Source: Chitinophaga sp. HK235
GTDB taxonomy: Bacteria > Bacteroidota > Bacteroidia > Chitinophagales > Chitinophagaceae
NCBI RefSeq assembly: GCF_018255755.1
Contig: NZ_CP073766.1
Coordinates: 4,772,501 to 4,836,500, forward strand
DNA length: 64,000 nt
Direction: 5' to 3'
The translations under genes were made by a program, and so were the position numbers. A model generated the notes under the pieces. The model had not been told where the DNA came from and made no database searches. It worked only from the letters and a program-made list of their open reading frames with translations. How positions within the stretch are numbered: position 1 is the first letter of the stretch; every line of letters starts with the position of its first letter. This document shows positions 46,560 to 55,269 of the stretch, in pieces.

Positions 46560-48236
46560 TTATTTCCGGTCGGCCGATAACAGTTGTTTATACTTCACAG
46601 GGTCACGCAGCATACTGATGGCGGCATTTACATCCCTGTCCCAGCTCAGCGACCTGGCAATCCTTCCATGCTGGGAATAATAGCGGTTGGTGATTTCTTC
46701 TTCCAGCAGCTGCCTGATCTCTGTTTTGTTCTTCAGCAGGTCCTGTTTCTTATCATGTTTCATTTTCTGCTCCAGCTGTTCCAGCTCTTTGGATACGGCA
46801 TCGTAGTATTTCTCCTTCTTCGCGGTGTTCTTGAAATTCTCCAGCGCGTCTTCACTCCGTGTTTTATAGCTGTAGTCTTTATTGTCGAGGTAACGCTCAA
46901 AATCGGCGAATGCTTCGTCTGTCAGCGTAAAGCTTGCTGCCGGCGCGATTTTAGGATGGCTGTAGTAGTAAGAGGTAGCATAATCAAAGATATACTGTTT
47001 ACGCAGCAGGCTTACGGCTACCTGGCTGATATAGGTAGGTGCCACGCTGGTATCCGGTTCTATGCCGCCGCCGTCTTTTACCGTACGGCCGTTCTGGGTA
47101 GTAAATTTTTTCTTCAGGGAATCGGGCACATAGTCTACACTACCGTCTTCGTTGCGGTGGGAGTAGTCGATAGCCTGTATGCAGCGGCCGCTGGGCGTAT
47201 AGTACTTAGCGGTAGTCACCTTCAGTTTGGTATTATAAGGCAGCTGGCGGGTGGTTTGCACCAGCCCCTTCCCGTAGGAGCGCTGTCCTATAACGAGGCC
47301 CCTGTCGAGGTCCTGAATGGCCCCTGCCACGATTTCTGAAGCGGAAGCGGAAGAGTGGTTGGTGAGGACAGCCAGCGGGATATGTGTATCCAGCGGAAGA
47401 TCGGCAGTTTCGTAATTACGGTCCCAGTTCTTCACTTTGCCTTTGGTGCTGACGATCAATTTGTTTTTATCCACGAAGATATTGGCCACTACCACAGCCT
47501 CATCCAGCAAACCGCCGGGGTTGCCGCGCAGGTCCAGGATAACGCCTTTCATGGCGGGGTTGTTCTGTTTCAGCTGCTGGAAGGCGCTGCGGACCATGGC
47601 GCCACTGTTTTCAGTGAACTGCGCCATACGGATATAACCGATCTCTTTGCTGGCCATGCCGGAATAACTAACCGGTTTTACATTGATTTCCTCCCGGATG
47701 ATTCTTTTGGAGGTTTCCGCGCTGGTAACCGGGTTACGGAACAGGATATCGAGGTGGGTCCCGGGAGCACCTTTCAGCAGTTTGCTGATTTCTTCCTGGG
47801 GGGTATCCTTTACAGATTTGCCATCCATGGTAACGATGATGTCGCCGGGTTTTACACCGGCTTTATCCATGGGGCTGCCCTCGTAAACGTCGGTGATGGC
47901 CGTCCATTCTCCGTTTTTATTGATGGAGGCACCTACCCCACCGTATTTGCCGGTGGCCATAAATTTCAGGTCGTCCAGGTTTTCTTCCGTCACAAAATCG
48001 GTGAAGGGATCTGTTTCCTCAAGAATAGCTTCTATGCCCTTATGCATCACTTTTTCCGGGGGCAGGTCATCTACGTAGTAGGTATTCAGTTCCCGGTAAA
48101 AAGCGGCGAAAATATCCAGGTTTTTGGCAATCTGGAAGTAGCGGTCGCTTTCGTTGTAAGCAAAGAGTCCGCCAGCGATGATCAGTAACAGCAGTGCTGC
48201 TGCCAGTTTTTTTCTTTTATTAAAAAAAGCACGCAT
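46560..48236 (-). CDS. S41 family C-terminal processing protease
   Basis: The 558-residue protein has an N-terminal membrane anchor (about residues 10-27), a PDZ domain around residues 95-170 and the S41 catalytic core. The nucleophile is S298 in HSSASASEI and the general base K323 in SYGKG, 25 residues apart as in E. coli Prc. A long helical tail rich in Lys and Glu follows (about 430-558). It should degrade or trim periplasmic proteins. A single-gene transcript seems likely. Confidence 0.93.
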   Translation of the reverse strand: MRAFFNKRKKLAAALLLLIIAGGLFAYNESDRYFQIAKNLDIFAAFYRELNTYYVDDLPPEKVMHKGIEAILEETDPFTDFVTEENLDDLKFMATGKYGGVGASINKNGEWTAITDVYEGSPMDKAGVKPGDIIVTMDGKSVKDTPQEEISKLLKGAPGTHLDILFRNPVTSAETSKRIIREEINVKPVSYSGMASKEIGYIRMAQFTENSGAMVRSAFQQLKQNNPAMKGVILDLRGNPGGLLDEAVVVANIFVDKNKLIVSTKGKVKNWDRNYETADLPLDTHIPLAVLTNHSSASASEIVAGAIQDLDRGLVIGQRSYGKGLVQTTRQLPYNTKLKVTTAKYYTPSGRCIQAIDYSHRNEDGSVDYVPDSLKKKFTTQNGRTVKDGGGIEPDTSVAPTYISQVAVSLLRKQYIFDYATSYYYSHPKIAPAASFTLTDEAFADFERYLDNKDYSYKTRSEDALENFKNTAKKEKYYDAVSKELEQLEQKMKHDKKQDLLKNKTEIRQLLEEEITNRYYSQHGRIARSLSWDRDVNAAISMLRDPVKYKQLLSADRK

Positions 48237-48286
48237 GCAAGAGTGTATAAGATGAATGATGGTTATCGTTGGTCCACAGGATACTA

Positions 48287-48511
48287 TCAGGGTACGGGAT
48301 CATAACCGTGCCCACCCCAGGGATGGCAAGACAAGATACGTTTTATCGTGAGATAGCCTCCTTTAAAGACACCATATTTTTTAAATGCTTCCAGCCCGTA
48401 TTGGGAACAGGAGGGCGTATAGCGGCATTTGGCGCCCAGCAGGGGAGATATCAACCACTGATAGATTTTTATCAGGAAGATAAACGGGTAACTTAACCAG
48501 CGCTTCATCAT
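48287..48511 (-). CDS. yidD: Membrane protein insertion efficiency factor YidD
   Basis: About 74 residues from ATG 48511 (or 48508). The core [19 protein letters not shown] followed by [10 protein letters not shown] and a [14 protein letters not shown] end are diagnostic of YidD. It assists YidC-dependent insertion at the inner membrane. The order rpmH, rnpA, yidD is the usual one; yidC itself is not found next to it. Confidence 0.93.
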   Translation of the reverse strand: MMKRWLSYPFIFLIKIYQWLISPLLGAKCRYTPSCSQYGLEAFKKYGVFKGGYLTIKRILSCHPWGGHGYDPVP

Positions 48512-48604
48512 GGCATTGCTTTTAGTGGTGAGCGTACAGCCATTAAGGTGTCGGCTTTTAGTAAACAATCTTTCTCAGCATTCCCTAAAAGCTAACAGCA
48601 GCGG

Positions 48605-48991
48605 CTAGTAGCTAGTCTTCAATTTCTCTAAAATTACCGAAATTTTGTGGTGCAGGGTAGAAAAATCCGCTATTTTTTTGTCGGTGTATACGAGGAAGAC
48701 GGCGAGCCGGCGGGATTCGGCATGCAGATGGTCATAAAGCCCTTGCTTTTGCAGGCGCCAGGCTTCGCGGGAGAGGCGTTTGATACGGTTACGATCAACC
48801 GCGTGGGGGAAACGGCGGGTAGAGGCGCTAAAACCTACCTGCACCGGGAATTTGTTCACCGGCAGCTCCTTAACGGGCAGGTAAATTACACGGAACGGGA
48901 AAACAGAAAACGCTTTTCCTTCACGAAAAAGCGTTTCAATAAGTTTTCTGCTCTTTAACCTCTCTTCTTTTGTAAAAGAATAAGTTTTTAT
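48605..48991 (-). CDS. rnpA: Ribonuclease P protein component, non-standard start
   Basis: RnpA is the protein part of RNase P, which trims the 5' end of tRNAs. The conserved block is intact: GFSASTRRFPHAVDRNRIKR and LSREAWRL. The only ordinary start codon is GTG 48859, which would give 84 residues and delete the N-terminal fold. The frame is open upstream and reads KTYSFTKEERLKSRKLIETL, exactly where RnpA proteins begin. The codon in front is ATA (48989-48991), with no ATG, GTG or TTG before the stop at 49004-49006. From ATA the length is 128, normal for the family. It would start 24 bases after rpmH. Confidence 0.85.
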   Translation of the reverse strand: MKTYSFTKEERLKSRKLIETLFREGKAFSVFPFRVIYLPVKELPVNKFPVQVGFSASTRRFPHAVDRNRIKRLSREAWRLQKQGLYDHLHAESRRLAVFLVYTDKKIADFSTLHHKISVILEKLKTSY

Positions 48992-49015
48992 GGCAAATAG
49001 TATTTAGCTACCGGA

Positions 49016-49171
49016 TTATTTCAGCTTACGTTCGTCAGAAACAGTCAGCTTCTTACGACCTTTTGCTCTGCGGGAAGCCAGTACCTTACGGCCGTTGGCA
49101 GTTTCCATTCTCTTTCTGAAGCCGTGAACGCTCTTTCTGCGTCTGTTATGCGGTTGAAAAGTACGTTTCAT
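49016..49171 (-). CDS. rpmH: 50S ribosomal protein L34
   Basis: The 51-residue basic protein starts [20 protein letters not shown] and continues with [20 protein letters not shown], the textbook L34 sequence. It sits at the peptide exit region of the large subunit. It is the first gene of the rpmH-rnpA-yidD cluster and has a -7-type motif 71-78 bases upstream. Confidence 0.98.
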   Translation of the reverse strand: MKRTFQPHNRRRKSVHGFRKRMETANGRKVLASRRAKGRKKLTVSDERKLK

Positions 49172-49241
49172 TTCTTTTTTATGTTTTTACCTGTACTATA
49201 CTAAAAGCCCCTATACGGGGATACAATTTTAAAACGGAAGG

Positions 49242-49249
49242 CAAAGGTA
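49242..49249 (-). promoter_or_regulatory. Candidate promoter of rpmH-rnpA
   Basis: TACCTTTG on the minus strand matches TAnnTTTG and lies 71 bases upstream of rpmH. The -33 region is T-rich without an exact TTTG. A CCCC-TATAC-GGGG hairpin (49208-49220) lies in the leader. Confidence 0.5.
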
Positions 49250-49307
49250 GCAGAAATAATTCAAAAAGTAAAATAAATCCCCAAAATATCGCCTTCCATA
49301 AAATATA

Positions 49308-49341
49308 AAAATGGAATACGGCTCACACCGCATTCCATTTT
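49308..49341 (-). terminator. Terminator after the ompH genes
   Basis: A stem of AAAATGGAAT with its complement, plus three inner GC pairs after a mismatch, is followed on the minus strand by TTTTATATTTT. It closes the uppS-bamA-ompH-ompH transcript 18 bases past the last stop. Confidence 0.8.
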
Positions 49342-49359
49342 AAATATTAAAAACGTTAA

Positions 49360-49869
49360 TTATTTAATACCCAGTTTGGCTTTTACAGCTGGCAGCAGGT
49401 CGTCAGCAGTAGGAGAAACCAGCAGCAGGCCAGCAGAGCTGTCGATTACATAACCGTAACCTTTTTCTTTAGCTACGTCTTCGATCGCTTTGCGAGCTTT
49501 ATCGTAGATAGGTTTCAGCAGCTCCTGTTGTTTCTGCTGTACTTTCTGTTCTGCCTGATCGCGGTAGTCCTGGATACGTTTCTGTGTGTCCTGGATTTCA
49601 CGACCTTTGATTTCTTTCATATTTTCGGTCATGCTGGCCGCTTTCTCGTCGAATTCCTTTACTTTTTTAGTGTACTCGTCCACCATTGTTTTACCTTCTG
49701 CTTCCAGGCCTTGTGCAAATGTCTGGAGGTCAGTTTCTGCTTTTTTAGCTTCCGGCATACTTCCCACGAGCGCCTGCGCATTGATATGAGCTACTTTGGA
49801 CTGGGCCATTGCATTCACGCTGAACAAACCGGTAACTGCCACAAAAGCAATAATTACGTACTTCTTCAT
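49360..49869 (-). CDS. OmpH/Skp-like periplasmic chaperone
   Basis: The 169-residue protein has a signal peptide ending NAMAQ, then KVAHINAQALVGSMPEAKKA, a long coiled coil (about 40-120) and a C-terminal GYVIDSSAGLLLV strand, the layout of OmpH/Skp. Skp trimers hold unfolded outer membrane proteins in the periplasm. It is the second of two such genes downstream of bamA; the pair probably arose by duplication. Confidence 0.92.
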   Translation of the reverse strand: MKKYVIIAFVAVTGLFSVNAMAQSKVAHINAQALVGSMPEAKKAETDLQTFAQGLEAEGKTMVDEYTKKVKEFDEKAASMTENMKEIKGREIQDTQKRIQDYRDQAEQKVQQKQQELLKPIYDKARKAIEDVAKEKGYGYVIDSSAGLLLVSPTADDLLPAVKAKLGIK

Positions 49870-49925
49870 GATGTTGTCTGTGTTTAAAAAAATTTAAATA
49901 CTTATAGTTAAAAAATAGGTACAGA

Positions 49926-50441
49926 TTACTTCTTTACGCCCAATGCTCTTAATATCTCCTCGCTCTTATCCAGTTTGGGATCTGAAAAGATCACAGTGGT
50001 ACCGCCGGACTTATCCAGTACAAAATCATACATTCTGCTGGCAGATAACTTCTGTATAGCATTGTAGATCTTGTCCTGTATCGGCTTTACCAGCTCTTCT
50101 CTCTTTTTGAACAGATCACCTTCATATCCGAAACGTTTTTTCTGCAGGTCTTTGGCTTCTTTTTCCTTTGCCACAATTTCATCTTCCCGCTTGCGTTTCA
50201 GCTCTTCTGTGAGCATCACCTGCTCCGCCTGGTAAGACTTATACATTTTATCTACGTCCTGGAACTTGACATCAATTTCTTTCTGCCATTGTTCCGCCAC
50301 TGCATCCAGCTTTTTCTGGGAGTCCTTGTATTCAGGAATGCTCTCCAGGATATATTTGGTATCTATCACACAATAGCGTTGTGCATTGGCTGCACCTGCC
50401 ATGGCCACCATAAAGGCCGCTGTAATAAATAATTTCTTCAT
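49926..50441 (-). CDS. OmpH/Skp-like periplasmic chaperone
   Basis: From ATG 50441 (MKKLFITAAFMVAMAGAANA, a signal peptide) the protein has 171 residues. It reads QRYCVIDTKYILESIPEYKD, a coiled coil of about 80 residues rich in Lys and Glu, and FVLDKSGGTTVIFS near the end. It starts 68 bases after bamA, matching the usual bamA-skp neighbourhood. It differs from the following copy in its loop and tail, so the two may serve different clients. Confidence 0.92.
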   Translation of the reverse strand: MKKLFITAAFMVAMAGAANAQRYCVIDTKYILESIPEYKDSQKKLDAVAEQWQKEIDVKFQDVDKMYKSYQAEQVMLTEELKRKREDEIVAKEKEAKDLQKKRFGYEGDLFKKREELVKPIQDKIYNAIQKLSASRMYDFVLDKSGGTTVIFSDPKLDKSEEILRALGVKK

Positions 50442-50509
50442 GCTACATGTATTTTTTTGCCATCTCCGGAATCCCGGTTGATTTTGCAATATATAAATTT
50501 ATTTGGCAA

Positions 50510-53269
50510 TTATTCTGGTTCGAAGCCGAGCATAAAGGTAAACTTAGCCGCATCCTTCAGACCTCCACCAGGCTGGATACGGTCAAATCCTATACCATAA
50601 TCAAATCCAAGCAATCCAAACATCGGCAGATAAAAGCGCATACCGATACCAGCAGAGCGACGCAGCTGGAAAGGATTGTACTCTTTCATATCACGGTAAC
50701 CGTTGGCTGCCTCTACGAACGCCAGACCAAAGATGGTGGAACTGGGGTTCAGGCTGAACGGATAACGCAGCTCCATCACATATTTGTTGAAAACGGTGAA
50801 ACCACGGTAATCTGCCGGCTGGCCACTTTCCGGGTTTACACTCGGATTGGAAGTATAATATACCGGATAACCTCTCTGGGAGATGATATCACGGTCATAG
50901 ATCGCAAAGTTACTCAGACCATCACCACCCAACTCAAAGCGACCGAACGGCGACAGTGTGGTACGGTTGTTATAACTGGTGATATAACCGAATTTGGCGG
51001 CCACTTTCAACACAAAAGTCTTGTTGTCGCTGCCCATCGGACGGCTCAGCGGCACATACCATTCTGCGTTGAAGCGGTATTTCTGGTACTCGATAAACTT
51101 GAACTGCGTAGTAATTGGCTCCTTGGTATAATCTTTCTGTGGATTGAACAGAGAGTAAGGAGGCGTATACTGTGCAGACAGCATGAAGTTGGAACCACTG
51201 CGCGGGAAGATCTGCTGGTCTACGGAAGAACGGGCCAGCGTGAACTTCAGGTTCAGGTTGTTGGAAGTACCGTTATCAAAGCCCGCGATACCGAAGTAGT
51301 TATAGTTCTTCAGTTTATACTGCTGATAGTTCACGGAATAGATCAGTGTAAAGAAGTCATCCGGCCATTTCAGCTGCTTACCCAGCGACACGGAGGCACC
51401 CAGTACTTTAAAGTGACCGTCAGTGGTGGTAGTATTCTGGTTATAAATGTTCTGGTAATAGTTGCTGTAGGCGTAAGGGTTCTGATAGCTGCTGTAGAAG
51501 CTAACGGAGAACTGGTTCCTTTTCTTTCCGCCCAGCCATGGCTCGGTGAAGGAGAAGTTGTAGGAACGATAAGCCTTACCGTTGGAGGACACACGTACAG
51601 AGAGCTTCTGGCCATCGCCGCTGGGCAGCGGATCCCAGGTCTCTTTGCGGAAGATGTTACGCAGGGAGAAGTTGTTGAACGTTACACCTAGTGTACCGGT
51701 CAGACCGATATAACCACCCCATCCTGCAGACAGTTCCAGCTGGTCGTTGGCTTTTTCTTCCACGGTATAGTCAATGTCTACAGTACCATCGGCCACGTTA
51801 GGCACGGGGTTCATACCAATTTTTTCCGGGTTGAAGAAGCCGAGGTTGGCAATCTCACGGTTGGAACGGATCAGGTCTGCACGGCTGAATTTTTCGCCGG
51901 GGATGGTACGGAGTTCACGACGGATAACGTGTTCGTTGGTTTTTTCGTTGCCCGCAATACGTACTTCCTTGATGGTAGCCTGCGGACCTTCACGCAAACG
52001 GATCTCGTAGTCGATGGTATCGCCACGGATGCCAATTTCCACCGGGTCTATCTGGAAGAAGAGGTAACCATAGTCCATGTAGTAGCCGGTGATGTCACCA
52101 CCTTCCTGGGACATTTGTTTACCCAGTCTTTTTTCCAGCAGTTCCAGGTTATACACGTCTCCTTTTTTGATACCCAGGATACGGGTCAGTATGGAGTCAC
52201 TGTAGCGGGTATTACCTTTCCAGGTAATGTCGCCGAAGTAGTATTTTTTACCTTCAGAGATAGCCAGATCGATATTGAGGTTCTGGGAAGGGGATTTATA
52301 GGTGGTGTCCTTCAGGATGAGGGCGTCCCTATAACCTTTGGAGTTGTAGTAGCTCACAATTTTTCCTTTGTCCTCTATATATTTTCCTTCGTTGAATTTG
52401 GCGGAGCTGAAGAGTTTAAAGCGGAAGTAGGGGTCCAGTTTTTCAAGTGCGCGGGTGGGCTGCAGATAACCATAGGTTTGCCAGAAGTCATCCGGTTTGG
52501 CCAGGGAGTCTACGTATACCCTTTGAGTATTGGGATACAGGGTGATACGGGTACGCTCCTTGGTGCCCTTCATTTTCTTTTTGAGTCTGGAGTCCGCGAT
52601 ATTGTAGTTGCCTACGAAGTTGATGTCTTCGATACGGACTTTTTGGCCTTTATCCACAAAAAACACCAGGCCCATGGAGTTTACCTGGCCGGTATCTTTT
52701 CTTTCTTCGATTTTTACGGTAGCATTACCAAAACCTTTGTCTGCGTAATATTTATGTACTACACCGATCACGTTTTGTTTGATGCTGGGGGTCACCACGG
52801 TACCTTTACGCAGGCCGGATTTGGTGGTGATATCATCAGCTTCTGATTTTTTGATGCCTTTGAAGGAGAAGCTACTGATACGGGGCATTTCGATAAGACC
52901 GATTTCAAGCCAGATCTTACCGTCTTCGATTTTGGTAACGTAGATAGTTACATCAGCAAACAGGCGCTGAGACCAGAGGCTTTGGATAGCCTTGGTGAAC
53001 TGGTCACCGCCCGGATATACAACCTTATCACCTACACTGAGGCCGGAGAGCGACAGCAGCAATGATTTATCCAGGTATTGGGTACCAGCAACGGTGATAT
53101 CGGCAATTTCGTACTGTTGCGGAGCGCCCATGCTAAGCGGGGAAACTACCGGCGGATTAGCGGGAGGCTGTACAGGGGGGACGGTATCTTTCTGTTGAGC
53201 GGATACACGTATGCCAGCACTGCAACATAATGCTATAGCCAGAAGGCCCTTAGGAAATAATTTCTTCAT
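50510..53269 (-). CDS. bamA: Outer membrane protein assembly factor BamA
   Basis: From ATG 53269 the 919-residue protein has a signal peptide, a proline-rich spacer (PPVQPPANPPV), five POTRA-like repeats (to about residue 500) and a C-terminal 16-strand barrel. The barrel has typical end motifs such as RSSVDQQIFPRSGSNF and the closing FTFMLGFEPE. It inserts beta-barrel proteins into the outer membrane. The gene overlaps the end of uppS by 20 bases from this start and is followed by two ompH genes. The longer frame (to 53299) lacks a signal peptide at its start. Confidence 0.95.
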   Translation of the reverse strand: MKKLFPKGLLAIALCCSAGIRVSAQQKDTVPPVQPPANPPVVSPLSMGAPQQYEIADITVAGTQYLDKSLLLSLSGLSVGDKVVYPGGDQFTKAIQSLWSQRLFADVTIYVTKIEDGKIWLEIGLIEMPRISSFSFKGIKKSEADDITTKSGLRKGTVVTPSIKQNVIGVVHKYYADKGFGNATVKIEERKDTGQVNSMGLVFFVDKGQKVRIEDINFVGNYNIADSRLKKKMKGTKERTRITLYPNTQRVYVDSLAKPDDFWQTYGYLQPTRALEKLDPYFRFKLFSSAKFNEGKYIEDKGKIVSYYNSKGYRDALILKDTTYKSPSQNLNIDLAISEGKKYYFGDITWKGNTRYSDSILTRILGIKKGDVYNLELLEKRLGKQMSQEGGDITGYYMDYGYLFFQIDPVEIGIRGDTIDYEIRLREGPQATIKEVRIAGNEKTNEHVIRRELRTIPGEKFSRADLIRSNREIANLGFFNPEKIGMNPVPNVADGTVDIDYTVEEKANDQLELSAGWGGYIGLTGTLGVTFNNFSLRNIFRKETWDPLPSGDGQKLSVRVSSNGKAYRSYNFSFTEPWLGGKKRNQFSVSFYSSYQNPYAYSNYYQNIYNQNTTTTDGHFKVLGASVSLGKQLKWPDDFFTLIYSVNYQQYKLKNYNYFGIAGFDNGTSNNLNLKFTLARSSVDQQIFPRSGSNFMLSAQYTPPYSLFNPQKDYTKEPITTQFKFIEYQKYRFNAEWYVPLSRPMGSDNKTFVLKVAAKFGYITSYNNRTTLSPFGRFELGGDGLSNFAIYDRDIISQRGYPVYYTSNPSVNPESGQPADYRGFTVFNKYVMELRYPFSLNPSSTIFGLAFVEAANGYRDMKEYNPFQLRRSAGIGMRFYLPMFGLLGFDYGIGFDRIQPGGGLKDAAKFTFMLGFEPE

Positions 53270-54011
53270 TCTGCTGAATTTGTTCGCTTGTTTTGCCAAA
53301 GCGCCGTTCTCTGGTTTGAAAATTTAAGATGGCTTGGTAAAGATGTTCATTGCGGAAGTCCGGCCAACGGGTATCTGTAAAGTACAGTTCCGCGTAAGCC
53401 AGCTGATATAGTAAGAAATTACTGATCCGGCATTCTCCACTGGTACGGATCATTAATTCCGGGTCGGGCAGTCCTGCAGTACAGAGATATTTTTCCCATA
53501 CCTCCGGCGTAACAGTCGCCGGGTCCAGGGTCCCTTTTTTCACATCCAGCGCTATTTTCTGGGCAGCATTCACGATTTCCCACCGGGCACTATAGCTGAG
53601 GGCCATGACAAGATTAAGGCCGGTATTATGGCTGGTAAGCGCTATCGCTTCTTCCATTTCCTGCCGGCATTGGGGTGGCAACATTTCCATATCGCCAATA
53701 ACACTCAACCTGATATTGTTTTTGGATAGGGTGCCTACCTCTTTCCGGATGGTGTTAACCAGCAGTTCCATAATGCCATTTACTTCATATACCGGACGGT
53801 CCCAGTTTTCGGTAGAAAAGGCATACAGGGTAAGGTAACCTATTCCAAGTTCTGCACAGGTTTCAACGATATTGCGCACACTTTCTACGCCTTCGTGATG
53901 CCCATACAGCCTGTCTTGTCCTCGCTCCTTAGCCCAACGGCCGTTACCGTCCATGATAATGGCGATGTGGCGGGGTAACCGTTGTAAGTCTAATTTATCC
54001 TTCAAGCTCAT
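53250..54011 (-). CDS. uppS: Isoprenyl transferase (undecaprenyl diphosphate synthase)
   Basis: The 253-residue cis-prenyltransferase makes undecaprenyl diphosphate, the carrier for peptidoglycan and for the exopolysaccharide units of this genome. The catalytic motif HIAIIMDGNGRWAKERG has D21, and YLTLYAFSTENWDRP and DPELMIRTSGECRISNFLLY are also intact. It is the first gene of the operon with bamA and two ompH genes and has a -7-type motif 53-60 bases upstream. Confidence 0.96.
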   Translation of the reverse strand: MSLKDKLDLQRLPRHIAIIMDGNGRWAKERGQDRLYGHHEGVESVRNIVETCAELGIGYLTLYAFSTENWDRPVYEVNGIMELLVNTIRKEVGTLSKNNIRLSVIGDMEMLPPQCRQEMEEAIALTSHNTGLNLVMALSYSARWEIVNAAQKIALDVKKGTLDPATVTPEVWEKYLCTAGLPDPELMIRTSGECRISNFLLYQLAYAELYFTDTRWPDFRNEHLYQAILNFQTRERRFGKTSEQIQQNEEIIS

Positions 54012-54063
54012 TTGTGTCAGGCGTATTATATCAGATTATTACAGATTTACTAATAAAAGTGTG

Positions 54064-54071
54064 CAAAGATA
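54064..54071 (-). promoter_or_regulatory. Candidate promoter of uppS-bamA operon
   Basis: TATCTTTG on the minus strand is a perfect -7 match, 53 bases before uppS. A TTTG lies 26 bases upstream of it, longer than the usual spacing, so the -33 element is uncertain. Confidence 0.5.
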
Positions 54072-54235
54072 CAAAAATAGAGTAATGACTTTTTTAGCAA
54101 AGCTCAGCCCTCTGTTTTAACGTAGTTTTAACAGCGAAATCAATACCAGTGGGGATTCTAAGGATTTTCGGAGGTATAACCCGGTCATCCGGAGTCAAGA
54201 AACGGCTACCCGCAGAAAAGTAAGTTAACCGTAAT

Positions 54236-55102
54236 TTAAAATTTACAATTATACGAAGTAAACAGGATACTTATCGTGAATTCGATGGTCAGGTACTGGT
54301 CTTTATCACGGCTGTTGCCACGCTGCCGACCGGCTACCCCAATAGGCGTACCGGTTACATAAGAACGGTCCTGCAATAATGAAGCTACAGAAGGCTTTCC
54401 GTCTCCCAATGCCGGGAAAACCATTGGCCCGGCGTAAGTGCCGCTGACATCATCCAGATAATCTGTCTGGGTAAAACGATATAGGGCTTCCAGGCCCACA
54501 TTCACTTTTTTTGAAATATTATACTTAAAACCGCCTCCAATCAGGAAAGCGTAAGATACCAGGCTGTATGGCTTACGTTCCGGATACAGAGCAGATCCCT
54601 GTCCCTCCGTCCGTAACGGCTGCAGGAAGTATTTTTTCCCGTCCAGGTAAGCGTAAGGATTGAAGTGGAAAATACTGACACCACCCGTCAGATAAGGAGA
54701 AAAACGGTGGTCCAGCGTGCCCGGCTCAAACTTAAAAAAGTTAAAATCCCCCTGCAACGCCAGCTCAAACAAATTGGTATTAAAGCTCAGGTTTCTGCGA
54801 TGTTGAAATTCATTTTTATTATATACGTCGGAGTAGCCCAACTGCATAAAACGTGCATGAGCGCGCACCCCCACATATTCGTTGAGGTATTTCCGGTAGT
54901 ATACGCCCACGGCTGGCTTCATTGCGTTTAAAGCCCCTCTGGTATTGAGGTCCCCGAAATAATGCGCCCCTCCTATCGACAAACCCAGCTCCCCTACATA
55001 TTCCAGCTCATTTTGCGCCGCCACCCTATTGGTCAGCAGACAAGCAGCTGCCAACAGTAACGATAACACGAAGTTTTTTGGATATAAAAAAGATTTCAGC
55101 AT
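54236..55102 (-). CDS. DUF6089-like outer membrane protein
   Basis: The 288-residue protein has a signal peptide ending NRVAAQ and then EYVGELGLSIGGAHYFGDLN, the start of a family of Bacteroidota outer membrane proteins (DUF6089) with alternating beta strands. About eight to ten strands can be traced, ending in TIEFTISILFTSYNCKF. Its function is unknown. It lies upstream of uppS on the same strand with a 224-base gap, so it has its own transcript or a long linker. Confidence 0.75.
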   Translation of the reverse strand: MLKSFLYPKNFVLSLLLAAACLLTNRVAAQNELEYVGELGLSIGGAHYFGDLNTRGALNAMKPAVGVYYRKYLNEYVGVRAHARFMQLGYSDVYNKNEFQHRRNLSFNTNLFELALQGDFNFFKFEPGTLDHRFSPYLTGGVSIFHFNPYAYLDGKKYFLQPLRTEGQGSALYPERKPYSLVSYAFLIGGGFKYNISKKVNVGLEALYRFTQTDYLDDVSGTYAGPMVFPALGDGKPSVASLLQDRSYVTGTPIGVAGRQRGNSRDKDQYLTIEFTISILFTSYNCKF

Positions 55103-55227
55103 AAATCAGTTACTTAAACGCAATAATGCCGGATTTATTTAATGTATGACTGATCATTATGCTAACAGCTTCATTATCAAGCGGTTTCCACAAAGGCATA
55201 ATAACATTTGCAATCAGCAGGCAATAT

Positions 55228-55258
55228 ATTTGTAAATGTAGCAATATATTTTACAAAT
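55228..55258. promoter_or_regulatory. Inverted repeat between nadK and the DUF6089-like gene
   Basis: The arms ATTTGTAAA and TTTACAAAT are perfect with a 13-base spacer. An overlapping direct repeat GCAATATATTT occurs twice, 20 bases apart (55221 and 55241). The element lies just past the nadK stop and 120-155 bases upstream of the DUF6089-like gene. Confidence 0.45.
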
Positions 55259-55269
55259 AATATGTCCCG

